From: Haladaptatus pallidirubidus
GTDB taxonomy: Archaea > Halobacteriota > Halobacteria > Halobacteriales > Haladaptataceae
Reading direction: 5' to 3'
Length of the DNA stretch: 64,000 nt
NCBI RefSeq assembly: GCF_020700235.1
Contig: NZ_CP085301.1
Span: 62,001-126,000, forward strand
Each line of letters starts with the position of its first letter. Position 1 is the first letter of the stretch. The translations under genes were made by a program, and so were the position numbers. The notes under the pieces are model-generated. The model was given only the letters and a program-made list of their open reading frames with translations. It did no database searches and was not told the DNA's origin. Shown here in pieces: positions 8,044-15,669 of the stretch.

Positions 8044-8769
8044 ATGATTTCACTCGAAGAGGCGGTGACGGCGCGTCTGGAATCACACGGCGCGCGGTTT
8101 GAAGTGTTAGTAGACCCCGACGCGGCGCTCGCCATCAAACGCGGCGAGTTCGAGGGCGAAATTGAGGACGTCATCGCCGCGGAAGACGTGTTCGAGAACG
8201 CGAGCCGGGGCGACCGACCCGCTGAGGAGGATTTGGAGACGGTGTTCGAGACGACCGACCCGCTGAAAATCATCCCCGAAGTTATCGAACGGGGGGAGAT
8301 TCAGATTACGGCGGAGCAGCGCAAGGAGATGCAGGAGCAAAAGCACAAGCAGTTGGTCAACCGCATCACGCGCAACGCGGTCAACCCGCAGATGGACAAC
8401 GCCCCGCACCCGCCGGAACGCATCGAAAACGCGCTGGAAGAGGCGGGATTCACCGTTGACCCGATGGAACCCGTCGGTCCGCAGGTTGACGACGCGCTCG
8501 ATGCGCTTCGTCCGGTGATTCCGATTCGGTTCGACGAGGTGACTATCGCGGTCCAAGTGCCCGCAGACTACGCCGGAAGCGCGCAAGCTCGGATTCGACA
8601 GTTCGGCGATTTGGAGCGCGAAGAGTGGCAAAACGACGGCTCGTGGGTCGGCGTCATGACGTTCCCGGCAGGGATGCAAAACGAGTTCTACGATCTCGTG
8701 AACGAACACACGAGCGGCGAGGCCGAGACGCAAATCATCAAGGACGAAGACGACCTGCAGACGCGGTAG
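8044..8769 (+). CDS. sdo1: Ribosome assembly factor SBDS
   Basis: Archaeal orthologue of Shwachman-Bodian-Diamond syndrome protein, which helps release the anti-association factor aIF6 from the large subunit. The 241-residue protein shows the three-domain layout: an N-terminal FYSH domain (residues about 1-85, with FEVLVDPDAAL and VFENASRGDRP), a central helical domain (TAEQRKEMQEQKHKQLVNRITRNAVNPQ), and a C-terminal ferredoxin-like domain beginning near LRPVIPIRFDEVTIAVQVP. Length is typical. It follows psmA in the same direction, a classic archaeal neighbourhood linking proteasome, RNase P, exosome and ribosome assembly genes. Confidence 0.95.
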   Translation: MISLEEAVTARLESHGARFEVLVDPDAALAIKRGEFEGEIEDVIAAEDVFENASRGDRPAEEDLETVFETTDPLKIIPEVIERGEIQITAEQRKEMQEQKHKQLVNRITRNAVNPQMDNAPHPPERIENALEEAGFTVDPMEPVGPQVDDALDALRPVIPIRFDEVTIAVQVPADYAGSAQARIRQFGDLEREEWQNDGSWVGVMTFPAGMQNEFYDLVNEHTSGEAETQIIKDEDDLQTR

Positions 8770-8799
8770 ACGTAGCCGAACGAATCGGTTCGCCGGAAT

Positions 8800-9762
8800 C
8801 TATTCGGCTTCTTCTTTTGGCGGGACGAACGGCCCGACCGACACCGTGTAGCGAGCGATAGTCGCAACGCGGAGGATGTAGGAGATGAGCACCGCGAGCG
8901 GACTGACGATGACCCCGAAACCGAGGATGACGACGATTGAGAGGTCGGGTTGGCCGATATACGCGCCCGAACTCGATTTGTAGAGGAGTGTGAGACAGAT
9001 GGTGGTTACGAACGCCGCGAGACCGGAGTAAGCGACGAACCGCGAGAGACGGGCGAGGTCCTGCTGGATGGCCAGCGTTTTGAAATACTGCCGGGCGATA
9101 GCGATGGCTTTGAGCAGTTCGAAGGTGTCCTCCACTCCCGACTGCGCGGAGTCCGAAAGTTCGTCACCGAACTCGTTACGAACGTGCCGAGTCGCCGCCA
9201 TGAACTCGGCGTACTCGGGGCCGATGATTTCCGAAAGCACCCCCACTATGTTGTCTTGATTCTGGACTCGGTTACCGAGGTCCTCCGAGTACGAGGCGAG
9301 TGCAGACTGATACTCCGCCACCTCGTCATCTATCGAAGAGAGTTCGGCGTCCGTGATTCGGTCGTGAATCGTCTCGAAAACGAGCGCGAGAAAATCCGTC
9401 GGGTCGGTCGGACTGGACGACAACCCGGCGATTTCCTCGACGGTTCGGCGAAATTCGAGCGTTCCACTCAGCCTGTCCGCGAGTTCGTCCGGCGACCCGA
9501 ACACACGCGAGAGGATGAGTTGGTTGATGGACAGCGCGACCGTGATGAGCGTGAGCAACCCGGAGGTGATGCCGCTCGACAGCAGGGTTCGAACCGAACT
9601 TGTGAAACCGACCGAGATGGCACCGATTGCGGTCAACGCCGTGAGAACCGCGACGACCGCAGCGCAGATTCCTGCCGTGAGAACGAACCGATTGCCGGAA
9701 AGCAGAACCCACTCTCCGACTCCCCCATCGTCGTCCGGAGTTACGACGGATTCATCTAACAT
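8800..9762 (-). CDS. Four-helix membrane protein, hypothetical
   Basis: A 320-residue protein of unknown function. Hydrophobic segments are at about residues 27-50, 60-85, 248-270 and 277-300, giving two N-terminal and two C-terminal membrane helices that flank a soluble domain of about 160 residues. That soluble domain is predicted to be largely helical and contains FRRTVEEIAGLSSSP and TDFLALVFETIHDRI. The architecture resembles several haloarchaeal membrane proteins of unknown role. It is convergent with SBDS and divergent from the AI-2E-family transporter gene. The start at 9762 is an ATG preceded by an AT-rich stretch. No catalytic motif was recognised. Confidence 0.7.
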   Translation of the reverse strand: MLDESVVTPDDDGGVGEWVLLSGNRFVLTAGICAAVVAVLTALTAIGAISVGFTSSVRTLLSSGITSGLLTLITVALSINQLILSRVFGSPDELADRLSGTLEFRRTVEEIAGLSSSPTDPTDFLALVFETIHDRITDAELSSIDDEVAEYQSALASYSEDLGNRVQNQDNIVGVLSEIIGPEYAEFMAATRHVRNEFGDELSDSAQSGVEDTFELLKAIAIARQYFKTLAIQQDLARLSRFVAYSGLAAFVTTICLTLLYKSSSGAYIGQPDLSIVVILGFGVIVSPLAVLISYILRVATIARYTVSVGPFVPPKEEAE

Positions 9763-9873
9763 CTTTCCATACTATCGTCCATCCGGTAAAAAAGCGAATG
9801 GCCGGAGAAATGGTACTATCATCGATCTACGCAAGCAGGAAATTTTTGTCGACAGGTCGTTGACACACTCACG

Positions 9874-10971
9874 ATGCAACTTCCCGAAAATCGGTCACGC
9901 GTCGGTTGGTGGATACTAGCAGTCGTGCTACTGGCGAGTCTGCTGTTCGTCGCCTACTCGATTGTCGGCACGCTCGTCCTCGGCCTGTTCATCTACTACG
10001 GGTCACGCCCCATCTATCGCCGAGTGTCGGAGCACGTTTCGTCCGGAAGTATCTCGGCGGGAGCGACGCTCCTACTGGTATCACTGCCTGCACTGCTGTT
10101 GGTCGGCTATACGTTCGCGGTCGGACTACGAGAACTCAGCGCGTTCACCGGCACGGGAATCGAAACCTACTACGCCCAACTCGTTCCGGGTTCGACCAAC
10201 GTTCCCAACGTTCTCTCCAATCCCCGTCAACTGCTCGGGTCGAACCTCGGCCAGTTCAGCGACGAGTTCACGACCGCCGTGGAGTCGCTCGGGGCAGTCG
10301 CCCGCGGTCTGCTGCATTTCTTTTTGGCCATCACACTCGCGTTCTTCGCGCTTCGAGACGACGACCGTCTCGCGGATTGGTTCCGCAACGAGGTGGGAGA
10401 AGACAGCGCACTCGTCGCGTACCTCTCGGCGGTCGATAGCGACCTCGCCACGGTGTACTTCGGCAACGTCCTCACTGTCCTGCTCGTCGGCGTCGTGGCG
10501 ACGATCGTGTACAACGGATTCTCGTCTGTCGCACCCTCGGGAATCTCGCTTCCCATTCCGACCCTTCTCGCACTGTTGACGGGACTCGCAACATTCGTCC
10601 CCATCGTCGTCGGCAAACTCGTCTACGTTCCCCTGACGGCGTATCTGGGCTGGCAGGTGTTCCAGACCAACCCGCGACTGTTCTGGTTTCCGTTGGCGTT
10701 TTTCCTCGTCTCGCTCGTCGTTCTCGATTTGCTTCCGCAGATGGTCGTCCGCCCCTATATCTCGGGTCGGACGACGCACACCGGACTGGTGATGTTCGCC
10801 TACGTTCTCGGCGGTATCCTCTTTGGCTGGTACGGCATCTTTCTCGGCCCGCTCGTGCTCGTCCTCGTCACGCAGTTCGCCGGAATCGCGTTCGGAGATT
10901 TGGTTCGCGGGGAGCGAGTCACCGCGCAGTCGTCGCTCTCGATTGGTTCCGACCCGTCGAAAAAACAGTAG
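9874..10971 (+). CDS. AI-2E/PerM family transporter
   Basis: Integral membrane protein of the AI-2 exporter/PerM family; substrates of archaeal members are unknown, and some homologues are Na+/H+ antiporters. The 365-residue protein has about eight hydrophobic segments, including an N-terminal pair (VVLLASLLFVAYSIVGTLVL), a central soluble loop of about 70 residues after the third helix, and the family-typical C-terminal motif region PQMVVRPYISGRTTHTGLVM followed by GGILFGWYGIFLGPLVLVL. Those C-terminal features are the strongest evidence. It is monocistronic, with a strong hairpin just after its stop. Confidence 0.85.
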   Translation: MQLPENRSRVGWWILAVVLLASLLFVAYSIVGTLVLGLFIYYGSRPIYRRVSEHVSSGSISAGATLLLVSLPALLLVGYTFAVGLRELSAFTGTGIETYYAQLVPGSTNVPNVLSNPRQLLGSNLGQFSDEFTTAVESLGAVARGLLHFFLAITLAFFALRDDDRLADWFRNEVGEDSALVAYLSAVDSDLATVYFGNVLTVLLVGVVATIVYNGFSSVAPSGISLPIPTLLALLTGLATFVPIVVGKLVYVPLTAYLGWQVFQTNPRLFWFPLAFFLVSLVVLDLLPQMVVRPYISGRTTHTGLVMFAYVLGGILFGWYGIFLGPLVLVLVTQFAGIAFGDLVRGERVTAQSSLSIGSDPSKKQ

Positions 10972-10978
10972 CGCAGTT

Positions 10979-11008
10979 GCCGTCCGCCGCGATTATGCGG
11001 CGGACGGC
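10979..11008. terminator. GC-rich 12-bp perfect hairpin between convergent genes
   Basis: GCCGTCCGCCGC at 10979-10990 and its exact complement GCGGCGGACGGC at 10997-11008 flank a six-base loop (gattat). It lies eight bases after the transporter stop and about 30 bases from the stop of the convergent PRC-barrel-like gene, so it is positioned as a shared bidirectional terminator or 3'-end stabiliser. There is no downstream T-run, so termination function is an inference. Confidence 0.55.
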
Positions 11009-11037
11009 GTGACAATTGGAACCTTGGGCGAACGAGC

Positions 11038-11277
11038 CTACTGGCTCAATCGAACTTCGTCATCCGTGATGGAGTCCACCATTTCCTCTTGCAGTGGATA
11101 GGTATCCTCGCCCGTGTCGCCCCACCCGAGTTTCGACTTCACTTTATCAGTGATGCCCGGACTCGGGTCGACGTGCGCCGTCCCGTGTCGGACTTCCGAA
11201 ACGATGCCAACTTCGTCGCCGGTTTGATCTACTACCTTCTTCCCCTCGTCGTCGTCGGTGATTTGGGTTGTTGCCAT
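11038..11277 (-). CDS. PRC-barrel-like small protein
   Basis: A 79-residue acidic protein that looks like a PRC-barrel-type beta-barrel: GKKVVDQTGDEVGIVSEVRHGTAHV is the typical strand-turn-strand opening in which a residue pair 'GxxVG' begins the barrel. The C-terminal half, DKVKSKLGWGDTGEDTYPLQEEM, is shared by many haloarchaeal paralogues that I recall as small stress-associated proteins. It sits directly next to the gas vesicle locus and in the same orientation as gvpM, but a 90-base gap separates them, so it may be independent. The precise function is unknown. Confidence 0.7.
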   Translation of the reverse strand: MATTQITDDDEGKKVVDQTGDEVGIVSEVRHGTAHVDPSPGITDKVKSKLGWGDTGEDTYPLQEEMVDSITDDEVRLSQ

Positions 11278-11366
11278 CGCAGTCGTAATTCGATATCGCT
11301 ATCGGTAGTCGCCATGGTTGCCAGTGCAGGTCGCTTATACGATGGAAAATCGCGGTGGAATCCGCC

Positions 11367-11615
11367 TCAGCCCTTCCCCGGAAGCAGTGGATGGTCGTCG
11401 GGTGCCTCGGCGAGTTTACGCTGTAGCTCGTCCCACTCCTCGAAGTAGCCGTAGTCGGTCATCGTAGTCATTCCGGCGATCGCGGCACGAAGGCTAAGGC
11501 CAACCAGCGGAATATCCGCGACGGTGATGACCACGTCTGCCTGTATGATCGCACCGTCCCGAAGAAGCACGTCGAGCAGGTCTACGACGGCGTGGTCGTC
11601 TTTCGTCGGTTTCAT
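11367..11615 (-). CDS. gvpM: Gas vesicle protein GvpM
   Basis: Minor GvpA-like protein needed early in gas vesicle assembly. The 82-residue sequence has the GvpA/J/M core: DLLDVLLRDGAIIQADVVITVADIPLVGLSLRAAIAGM, with a short C-terminal tail. It is distinguished from GvpA by the tail and by being last in the F-G-H-I-J-K-L-M order known from Halobacterium and Haloferax. The ATG at 11615 overlaps the gvpL stop in an ATGA, giving translational coupling; an in-frame upstream extension exists but is not GvpM-like. It is the distal gene of the minus-strand operon. Confidence 0.9.
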   Translation of the reverse strand: MKPTKDDHAVVDLLDVLLRDGAIIQADVVITVADIPLVGLSLRAAIAGMTTMTDYGYFEEWDELQRKLAEAPDDHPLLPGKG

Positions 11616-12451
11616 GCGTCCAACTCCGGCACGAACGAGTAGGGTGGCCACGGCCCGGTAAATCGCACTTCGACGCCCGGGTCGTCAGCGATGTCATCGA
11701 GGACGCCACCGATGTCGGTTTCGCGTTCCTCGTCCGCGAGGAACGCGATCTGTACCACTTCGTCGGACGTGCCGCCGTCCAGGACTCCGCTGCCGGAATC
11801 TAACACGTCGAACTCCCGCACCAGCGGGTCGAGGCCGTCACGAAGGCGGTTCGTCAACCCCTCTTTGCGCGACTGCCGAAGGTCGCGGATTCGATTGTCG
11901 TACTGCTTTTCGAGGAGGAAGGCGGTTCCCTCTTCCGACGCCTCGATTTGTTCGCGCAGGTCGGCTAACTCCTCGTCCTCCGATTCGAGTTCCTCGCGGA
12001 CGCGCTCTTCGTCCCACGCCACGCCGACGCGGTACTCCCAGTGACCCTCGAACTCCGAAAGATGGCGTTCGAGCGTCTCCTTCTGGTCGGCAATCCACGT
12101 TCGAACGCGCTCGTCGTCGCCCTTCAGAATCGTATCGAAGCGGAACGGAAGCGGCGTTCCGAAGGTCTGCCCGGCGGTGTCTACGACCTCCTGATGGGTT
12201 AGCAACCAGTCGCGCACGGTTTCGAGGTCGTCCGTGTCGTATGGGGATTCGCACCCCTGAACGACCGCTCCGACGCCGTTTTCCGCGAGTACCGAGACGG
12301 GTTCCCCGTCGATTCCCGATATGGAAAGTGAATCGTCGTCCGGGCTCTCTTCGTCTACTGCGACCACGCAGTAGAGATAGCGCCCCACCTCGAACTCCTC
12401 GGCCTGCTCAGTCACCGAATCCCTCCAGTCCGGGTTCGCGGTTCGCGACAT
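11612..12451 (-). CDS. gvpL: Gas vesicle protein GvpL
   Basis: GvpF/GvpL-family protein essential for gas vesicle formation, thought to act as a hub in the early assembly complex. The 279-residue protein has the two-domain family pattern: N-terminal YLYCVVAVDEE and C-terminal VRFTGPWPPYSFVPELD, where TGPWPPYSF is the family signature. Its length fits GvpL rather than GvpF. The ATG at 12451 makes it overlap gvpK by 44 bases; a GTG at 12415 would reduce the overlap to eight bases and still precede the conserved domain, so the true start is uncertain. Its stop overlaps the gvpM start. Confidence 0.92.
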   Translation of the reverse strand: MSRTANPDWRDSVTEQAEEFEVGRYLYCVVAVDEESPDDDSLSISGIDGEPVSVLAENGVGAVVQGCESPYDTDDLETVRDWLLTHQEVVDTAGQTFGTPLPFRFDTILKGDDERVRTWIADQKETLERHLSEFEGHWEYRVGVAWDEERVREELESEDEELADLREQIEASEEGTAFLLEKQYDNRIRDLRQSRKEGLTNRLRDGLDPLVREFDVLDSGSGVLDGGTSDEVVQIAFLADEERETDIGGVLDDIADDPGVEVRFTGPWPPYSFVPELDA

Positions 12452-12725
12452 CGACCAGCGCGTCCGTCAGCAGGTCGTCTAAGTCGCCTCGAAGGTTTTC
12501 TACCTCGCGCTCAATGTTTTCCGACTCTTTGAGGCGCTCGATTTCGGATTCCAGTGCGAGCAACTGCGACCCGAGTCGTTCGATTTCCTCCGGAGAGAGG
12601 TCGTCGTACTCCATCCGCCGAACCGCCTCGCGCTCCAGCGCATCGACCAGCAGTTCGACCACCGTGACGACCAGCGAGATGAGTCCCTTTCCGGCGTCGT
12701 CCTCGTCTATTTCAATCGCCGTCAT
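12408..12725 (-). CDS. gvpK: Gas vesicle protein GvpK
   Basis: Small helical protein essential for gas vesicle formation. The 105-residue sequence contains the GvpK core: KGLISLVVTVVELLVDALEREAVRRME followed by DLSPEEIERLGSQLLALESEIERLKE, a coiled-coil-prone region. The start overlaps the end of gvpJ by 14 bases and the end overlaps gvpL, consistent with a single translationally coupled transcript. Length and order (between J and L) match the Halobacterium p-vac arrangement. Confidence 0.93.
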   Translation of the reverse strand: MTAIEIDEDDAGKGLISLVVTVVELLVDALEREAVRRMEYDDLSPEEIERLGSQLLALESEIERLKESENIEREVENLRGDLDDLLTDALVDVANREPGLEGFGD

Positions 12726-13143
12726 GCTCCGCCTCCGCTGTCTGCGTAATTTCCTCTTCGTTTTCGGTGTCGTCGGCGTCCTCGTCGTTTTCCGCGTCTT
12801 CGGCTTCCGCGCTCTCCGCGTCTCCCGACCTCTGTTCGTCTTCTCCCTCTAATTCGCCGGAATCGTCACTGCTCGCTTCGACGGAGACGGTTTCAGTTTC
12901 GGCGAGTTCCTCCACGCCCGCGACTTCGTTGACGCGCTCCATGTCGGTGCCCTCCGGAAACTCGAGTCCGTACTGCGCCGCCGTCTCGAACGACGCGATG
13001 GCGGCTCGGAGTTTCACGCCGAGCAGTTCGGTTTCGCCGACCGTCACGACGATGTCGGCGTTGATGACGACGCCCTTGTCCAACAGCAGTTCGAGCATCT
13101 CCGCGAGGTCGGACTGGCTACGCGTCGGTCCGGTTTCACGCAT
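12712..13143 (-). CDS. gvpJ: Gas vesicle protein GvpJ
   Basis: GvpA-like minor structural or nucleation protein. The first 60 residues have the GvpA/J fold sequence DLAEMLELLLDKGVVINADIVVTVGETELLGVKLRAAIASFETAAQYGL. It differs from GvpA by a long, very acidic tail (about residues 75-143, rich in Glu and Asp). The frame continues far upstream, but the ATG at 13143 gives the family N-terminus and overlaps the end of gvpI by eight bases. Position between I and K is canonical. Confidence 0.92.
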   Translation of the reverse strand: MRETGPTRSQSDLAEMLELLLDKGVVINADIVVTVGETELLGVKLRAAIASFETAAQYGLEFPEGTDMERVNEVAGVEELAETETVSVEASSDDSGELEGEDEQRSGDAESAEAEDAENDEDADDTENEEEITQTAEAEHDGD

Positions 13144-13921
13144 CGTCTTCCTCCTCGAACCAAGTTCCGTAGATTCGTTTCGAGTTCGGGGCCGAGGAGT
13201 ATCGCGTCTCCTTCGGCACGGTCGAAAAGTGCGTGGATTTTCCCATGTCAGGACGCGAACCCCCCATCGTGGAGACCGCCGTCGGGTTGCGGGAGTTGGG
13301 TTGTCCGACGTTCCCCTTCGACTCGTTTTCCGCCTTGATTGTGGCGAGTTCGTTGCGCGTTTCCAGTAGTTTCTCGCGGAACGATTCGACGCTGTCGTGG
13401 AGTTCCGACTGTATTTTCGACTGGTACAGTTCGGAGTCCATCTCGGTGTCAATGCCGGGGCCGCCCACATCCGCATCGATGCCGGCGTCCATCCCCGACA
13501 ACATCCCGTCGTCGGCGTCACCGTCGTCCGAATCGCCCGTGAAATCGGAAACGGCGTCATCGAACTCGCGCGCTTCCCGCCAGAGTTTCCGCATATCCGT
13601 CGAACTCCACAGTTCGCGGAGTTCGATCGCTCTGATGAGTCCTACGGTGTCGATGGCCTCCTTCGGGTCGCCCTTCGAAATCGCATCGGGTAGGTCTTCT
13701 ACGTCGATGGCCTTCGACACGTCTCCCGCATCGACGATGTCCGGCAGGTTGGTCAAATCGAGTTCGTCGAGTACGTCTTCGCCTTCGTCCAGTAGCTCCC
13801 AGAGATTCGTCGCTTCCACCGACACCTCTTCGAACGAGTCCGACGACTCGAACGTCGATTCGAGACGGCTAACTCCGTTTTGTACGTCCTTCGTAAATGA
13901 TTCGAGTCGGTTTCTATCCAT
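13136..13921 (-). CDS. gvpI: Probable GvpI, with unusual N-terminal extension
   Basis: Occupies the gvpI position between gvpH and gvpJ, overlapping both by eight bases. Only the C-terminus (residues about 225-261, including HFSTVPKETRYSSAPNSKR and IYGTWFEEE) resembles what I recall of GvpI C-termini. Classical GvpI proteins are basic and about 140 residues, whereas this one is 261 residues and acidic. The N-terminal half contains LWELLDEGEDVLDELDLTNL and a DLPDAISKGDPKEAI repeat-like segment of unknown role; the middle is Gly/Asp-rich. It may be a fusion or a divergent gas vesicle accessory protein. The symbol is assigned mainly by position. Confidence 0.6.
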   Translation of the reverse strand: MDRNRLESFTKDVQNGVSRLESTFESSDSFEEVSVEATNLWELLDEGEDVLDELDLTNLPDIVDAGDVSKAIDVEDLPDAISKGDPKEAIDTVGLIRAIELRELWSSTDMRKLWREAREFDDAVSDFTGDSDDGDADDGMLSGMDAGIDADVGGPGIDTEMDSELYQSKIQSELHDSVESFREKLLETRNELATIKAENESKGNVGQPNSRNPTAVSTMGGSRPDMGKSTHFSTVPKETRYSSAPNSKRIYGTWFEEEDDA

Positions 13922-14324
13922 CTCGGGTGTCCCCCCCGATCCGTAATTCGAGTATCTGGTTGTTGTACGTCGCTTTCTCGATGACGGCGTCTTCCCATTC
14001 CAATCCGAGGCGCTTTATCGGTCGTTCCGCGTCTCGGATCACCACCATGTTCGTCCCGTCGTCGAACGTGACCGAGAGGTCGTCTTCCGACACTCCCGGA
14101 AGGTCGATTGCGGCGACGACGAGGTCGTCTTCTTCTTCCCGAACGTTCGTCAGGTATTTCGGGCGGTGCGTCTGCTGGCGCGGAGGCTTCGACTCTGTCG
14201 GGCCGAGCGATACCGCATAGCTGATTCGCCCGCCGGTGCCGCCGATTTCTCCAGTGTGCGTTCTCGTCGTGCTGTCCTCGGATAGCGCGTTCGCCAATCG
14301 AGCCAGTCGGTTGATGAGTCCCAT
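13914..14324 (-). CDS. gvpH: Gas vesicle protein GvpH (Hsp20/alpha-crystallin-like)
   Basis: Small heat-shock-like protein of gas vesicle operons, thought to chaperone or modulate assembly. The 136-residue protein has an alpha-crystallin-like core: YLTNVREEEDDLVVAAIDLPGVSEDDLSV, then strands TNMVVIRDAERPIKRL and a C-terminal NNQILELRIG, the usual I/L-x-I/L/V anchoring motif. The N-terminal 50 residues are not conserved-looking. The ATG at 14324 overlaps the gvpG stop by one base (TAATG). Position between G and I is canonical. Confidence 0.87.
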   Translation of the reverse strand: MGLINRLARLANALSEDSTTRTHTGEIGGTGGRISYAVSLGPTESKPPRQQTHRPKYLTNVREEEDDLVVAAIDLPGVSEDDLSVTFDDGTNMVVIRDAERPIKRLGLEWEDAVIEKATYNNQILELRIGGDTRDG

Positions 14325-14578
14325 TATCGTTTTACCTCGACTTTCCCGCTCCGCAGTCGTTCGAGGGCTTCCTCCGCTATTTCGAGTCGTTCTTCGAGGT
14401 TCGCTTTCTGCTGTTCGTATTCCTCGTGCGACAACTCGCCGAGTTCGTACAGCAGGTGCGTCTCCTTGAGTTCGTCCTGTACCCCCTCTACGTCGTACAT
14501 CTCGTCTACCGCCAGCGAGTGTAACACGTCGGCGATGGACACGAGCGGCCTGAACAGCAAGTCGTCGACGAGAATCAT
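14324..14578 (-). CDS. gvpG: Gas vesicle protein GvpG
   Basis: Small helical protein of the minimal gas vesicle set. The 84-residue sequence starts MILVDDLLFRPLVSIADVLHS and continues with a helical hairpin containing LLYELGELSHEEYEQQKANL, the hallmark of GvpG. The ATG at 14578 overlaps the gvpF stop in an ATGA. A 15-residue upstream extension is open but lies inside gvpF and is not family-like. Confidence 0.93.
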   Translation of the reverse strand: MILVDDLLFRPLVSIADVLHSLAVDEMYDVEGVQDELKETHLLYELGELSHEEYEQQKANLEERLEIAEEALERLRSGKVEVKR

Positions 14579-15201
14579 CGCTGTGCCCCGATATGGATGT
14601 CCACGAAGTTGTACGGTGCCCACGGACCCGTGTACTGAACGGTGAGGTCGTCGTACTCCTCGCGCACCTCGTCGACCGTATCATCGAACGCTTCGCGATC
14701 GTCCATCGCGACGAGATACGAGCGATTCAAGACGAGTCGGTCGCTGAACAGGTCGTCTTCCGTCTCGCTTTCCGCGAGGGTCGAGAGCCGTTCTCCCACG
14801 TCTTCACGGACGTCGTCTCGCGAGAACTCTGCATCTTCGTCGGCGACGAGTTTGACGCCGAGTTCGACGTGTCCGTCAACCTCGCGGAGGGCTTTTCTGA
14901 ACGCCCGCATCGCACTTCGGAGGACGCTTTTCAGCGTACGACTGTCCTTGAACGCCATGCCGAACTGCATCGGGACGACAGCGCCGACGTCGTCGCGTTC
15001 GAGCACTTGTCGAAGAACTTCGTCGTGGGCTTTGCTGTCCTCGTCGGTTCGTTCGGGGTCGGTAGTGTCGATGTCCGAGACGACCGCGGAAAGCGACCGG
15101 TAATCCACAGTGTACACTCGGTCTGCGCCAGCGACGGCATCGGCATCGAATTCGAAGTCGCTCTTTTCGACAACTCCGTAGACGTATCGGTTCGAACTCA
15201 T
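14575..15201 (-). CDS. gvpF: Gas vesicle protein GvpF
   Basis: GvpF/L-family assembly protein, first gene of the minus-strand gvpFGHIJKLM transcript. The 208-residue protein begins MSSNRYVYGVVEKSDFEF and has the family features VVPMQFGMAFKDS in the middle and TGPWAPYNFVDIHI at the C-terminus. Length matches GvpF (about 210 residues) rather than the longer GvpL. The ATG at 15201 was chosen because it directly precedes the conserved first strand; the frame upstream is open but unrelated. The 192-base gap to divergent gvpA contains a TATA-like GTTAATAAG that could serve both directions. Confidence 0.92.
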   Translation of the reverse strand: MSSNRYVYGVVEKSDFEFDADAVAGADRVYTVDYRSLSAVVSDIDTTDPERTDEDSKAHDEVLRQVLERDDVGAVVPMQFGMAFKDSRTLKSVLRSAMRAFRKALREVDGHVELGVKLVADEDAEFSRDDVREDVGERLSTLAESETEDDLFSDRLVLNRSYLVAMDDREAFDDTVDEVREEYDDLTVQYTGPWAPYNFVDIHIGAQR

Positions 15202-15249
15202 CGTTAGTGGTAGGGTCCGCTTTCCCTTGCTGTGACGTGACGTCGCGTG

Positions 15250-15260
15250 CGTTAATAAGT
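15250..15260. promoter_or_regulatory. AT-rich TATA-like element in the gvpF-gvpA divergent region
   Basis: The sequence gcgttaataagtc is the only AT-rich stretch in the 15202-15393 interval. It lies about 50 bases upstream of gvpF on the minus strand and could act as its TATA box; it is about 135 bases from gvpA, so gvpA probably has another promoter. No GvpE-type activator site can be assigned with confidence. Confidence 0.3.
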
Positions 15261-15393
15261 CGTGTGGCGGAAACTGCAAGCATGCGCCTCGTTGGCCGCA
15301 AATCGTCGGATTCCAGTGTGAGATACACCGCCCTCCGGTAGCCTCAACGTTCAGGTGGATTCGTCTCGTAGGGCGTGTGCGGGGTGGTGGACA

Positions 15394-15654
15394 ATGACAA
15401 GAGAGGAACCGAACACCTCGAACTTGGCGGAGGTACTGGACAGAATCCTCGACAAAGGAATCGTCATCGACCTGTGGGCGCGTATCGCTGTCGTCGGACT
15501 CGAACTGATAACCGTCGAAGCGCGCGTCGTCGTCGCATCGATAGACACGTTCCTGCACTACTGTGCGGAAATCGGTGCCATCCAAGCCGGAGAAATCGAG
15601 GCCGAAGATGTTCCAACCGATGCTCCGCGTCGGGGGGCCGCGGTCTCCGCCTAA
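15394..15654 (+). CDS. gvpA1: Gas vesicle structural protein GvpA (copy 1)
   Basis: Major shell protein of the gas vesicle. The 86-residue protein has the nearly invariant GvpA core LAEVLDRILDKGIVIDLWARIAVVGLELITVEARVVVASIDTFLHY followed by a short acidic tail. The ATG at 15394 was selected because the family N-terminus begins a few residues later; the frame extends 39 bases upstream without family similarity. It is divergent from gvpF, and its stop is 15 bases from the stop of the convergent unknown gene at 15670-16254. A second gvpA follows 1.3 kb downstream in the same direction. Its tail lacks the longer acidic end of copy 2. Confidence 0.96.
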   Translation: MTREEPNTSNLAEVLDRILDKGIVIDLWARIAVVGLELITVEARVVVASIDTFLHYCAEIGAIQAGEIEAEDVPTDAPRRGAAVSA

Positions 15655-15669
15655 CGTCCGATCGAATCA

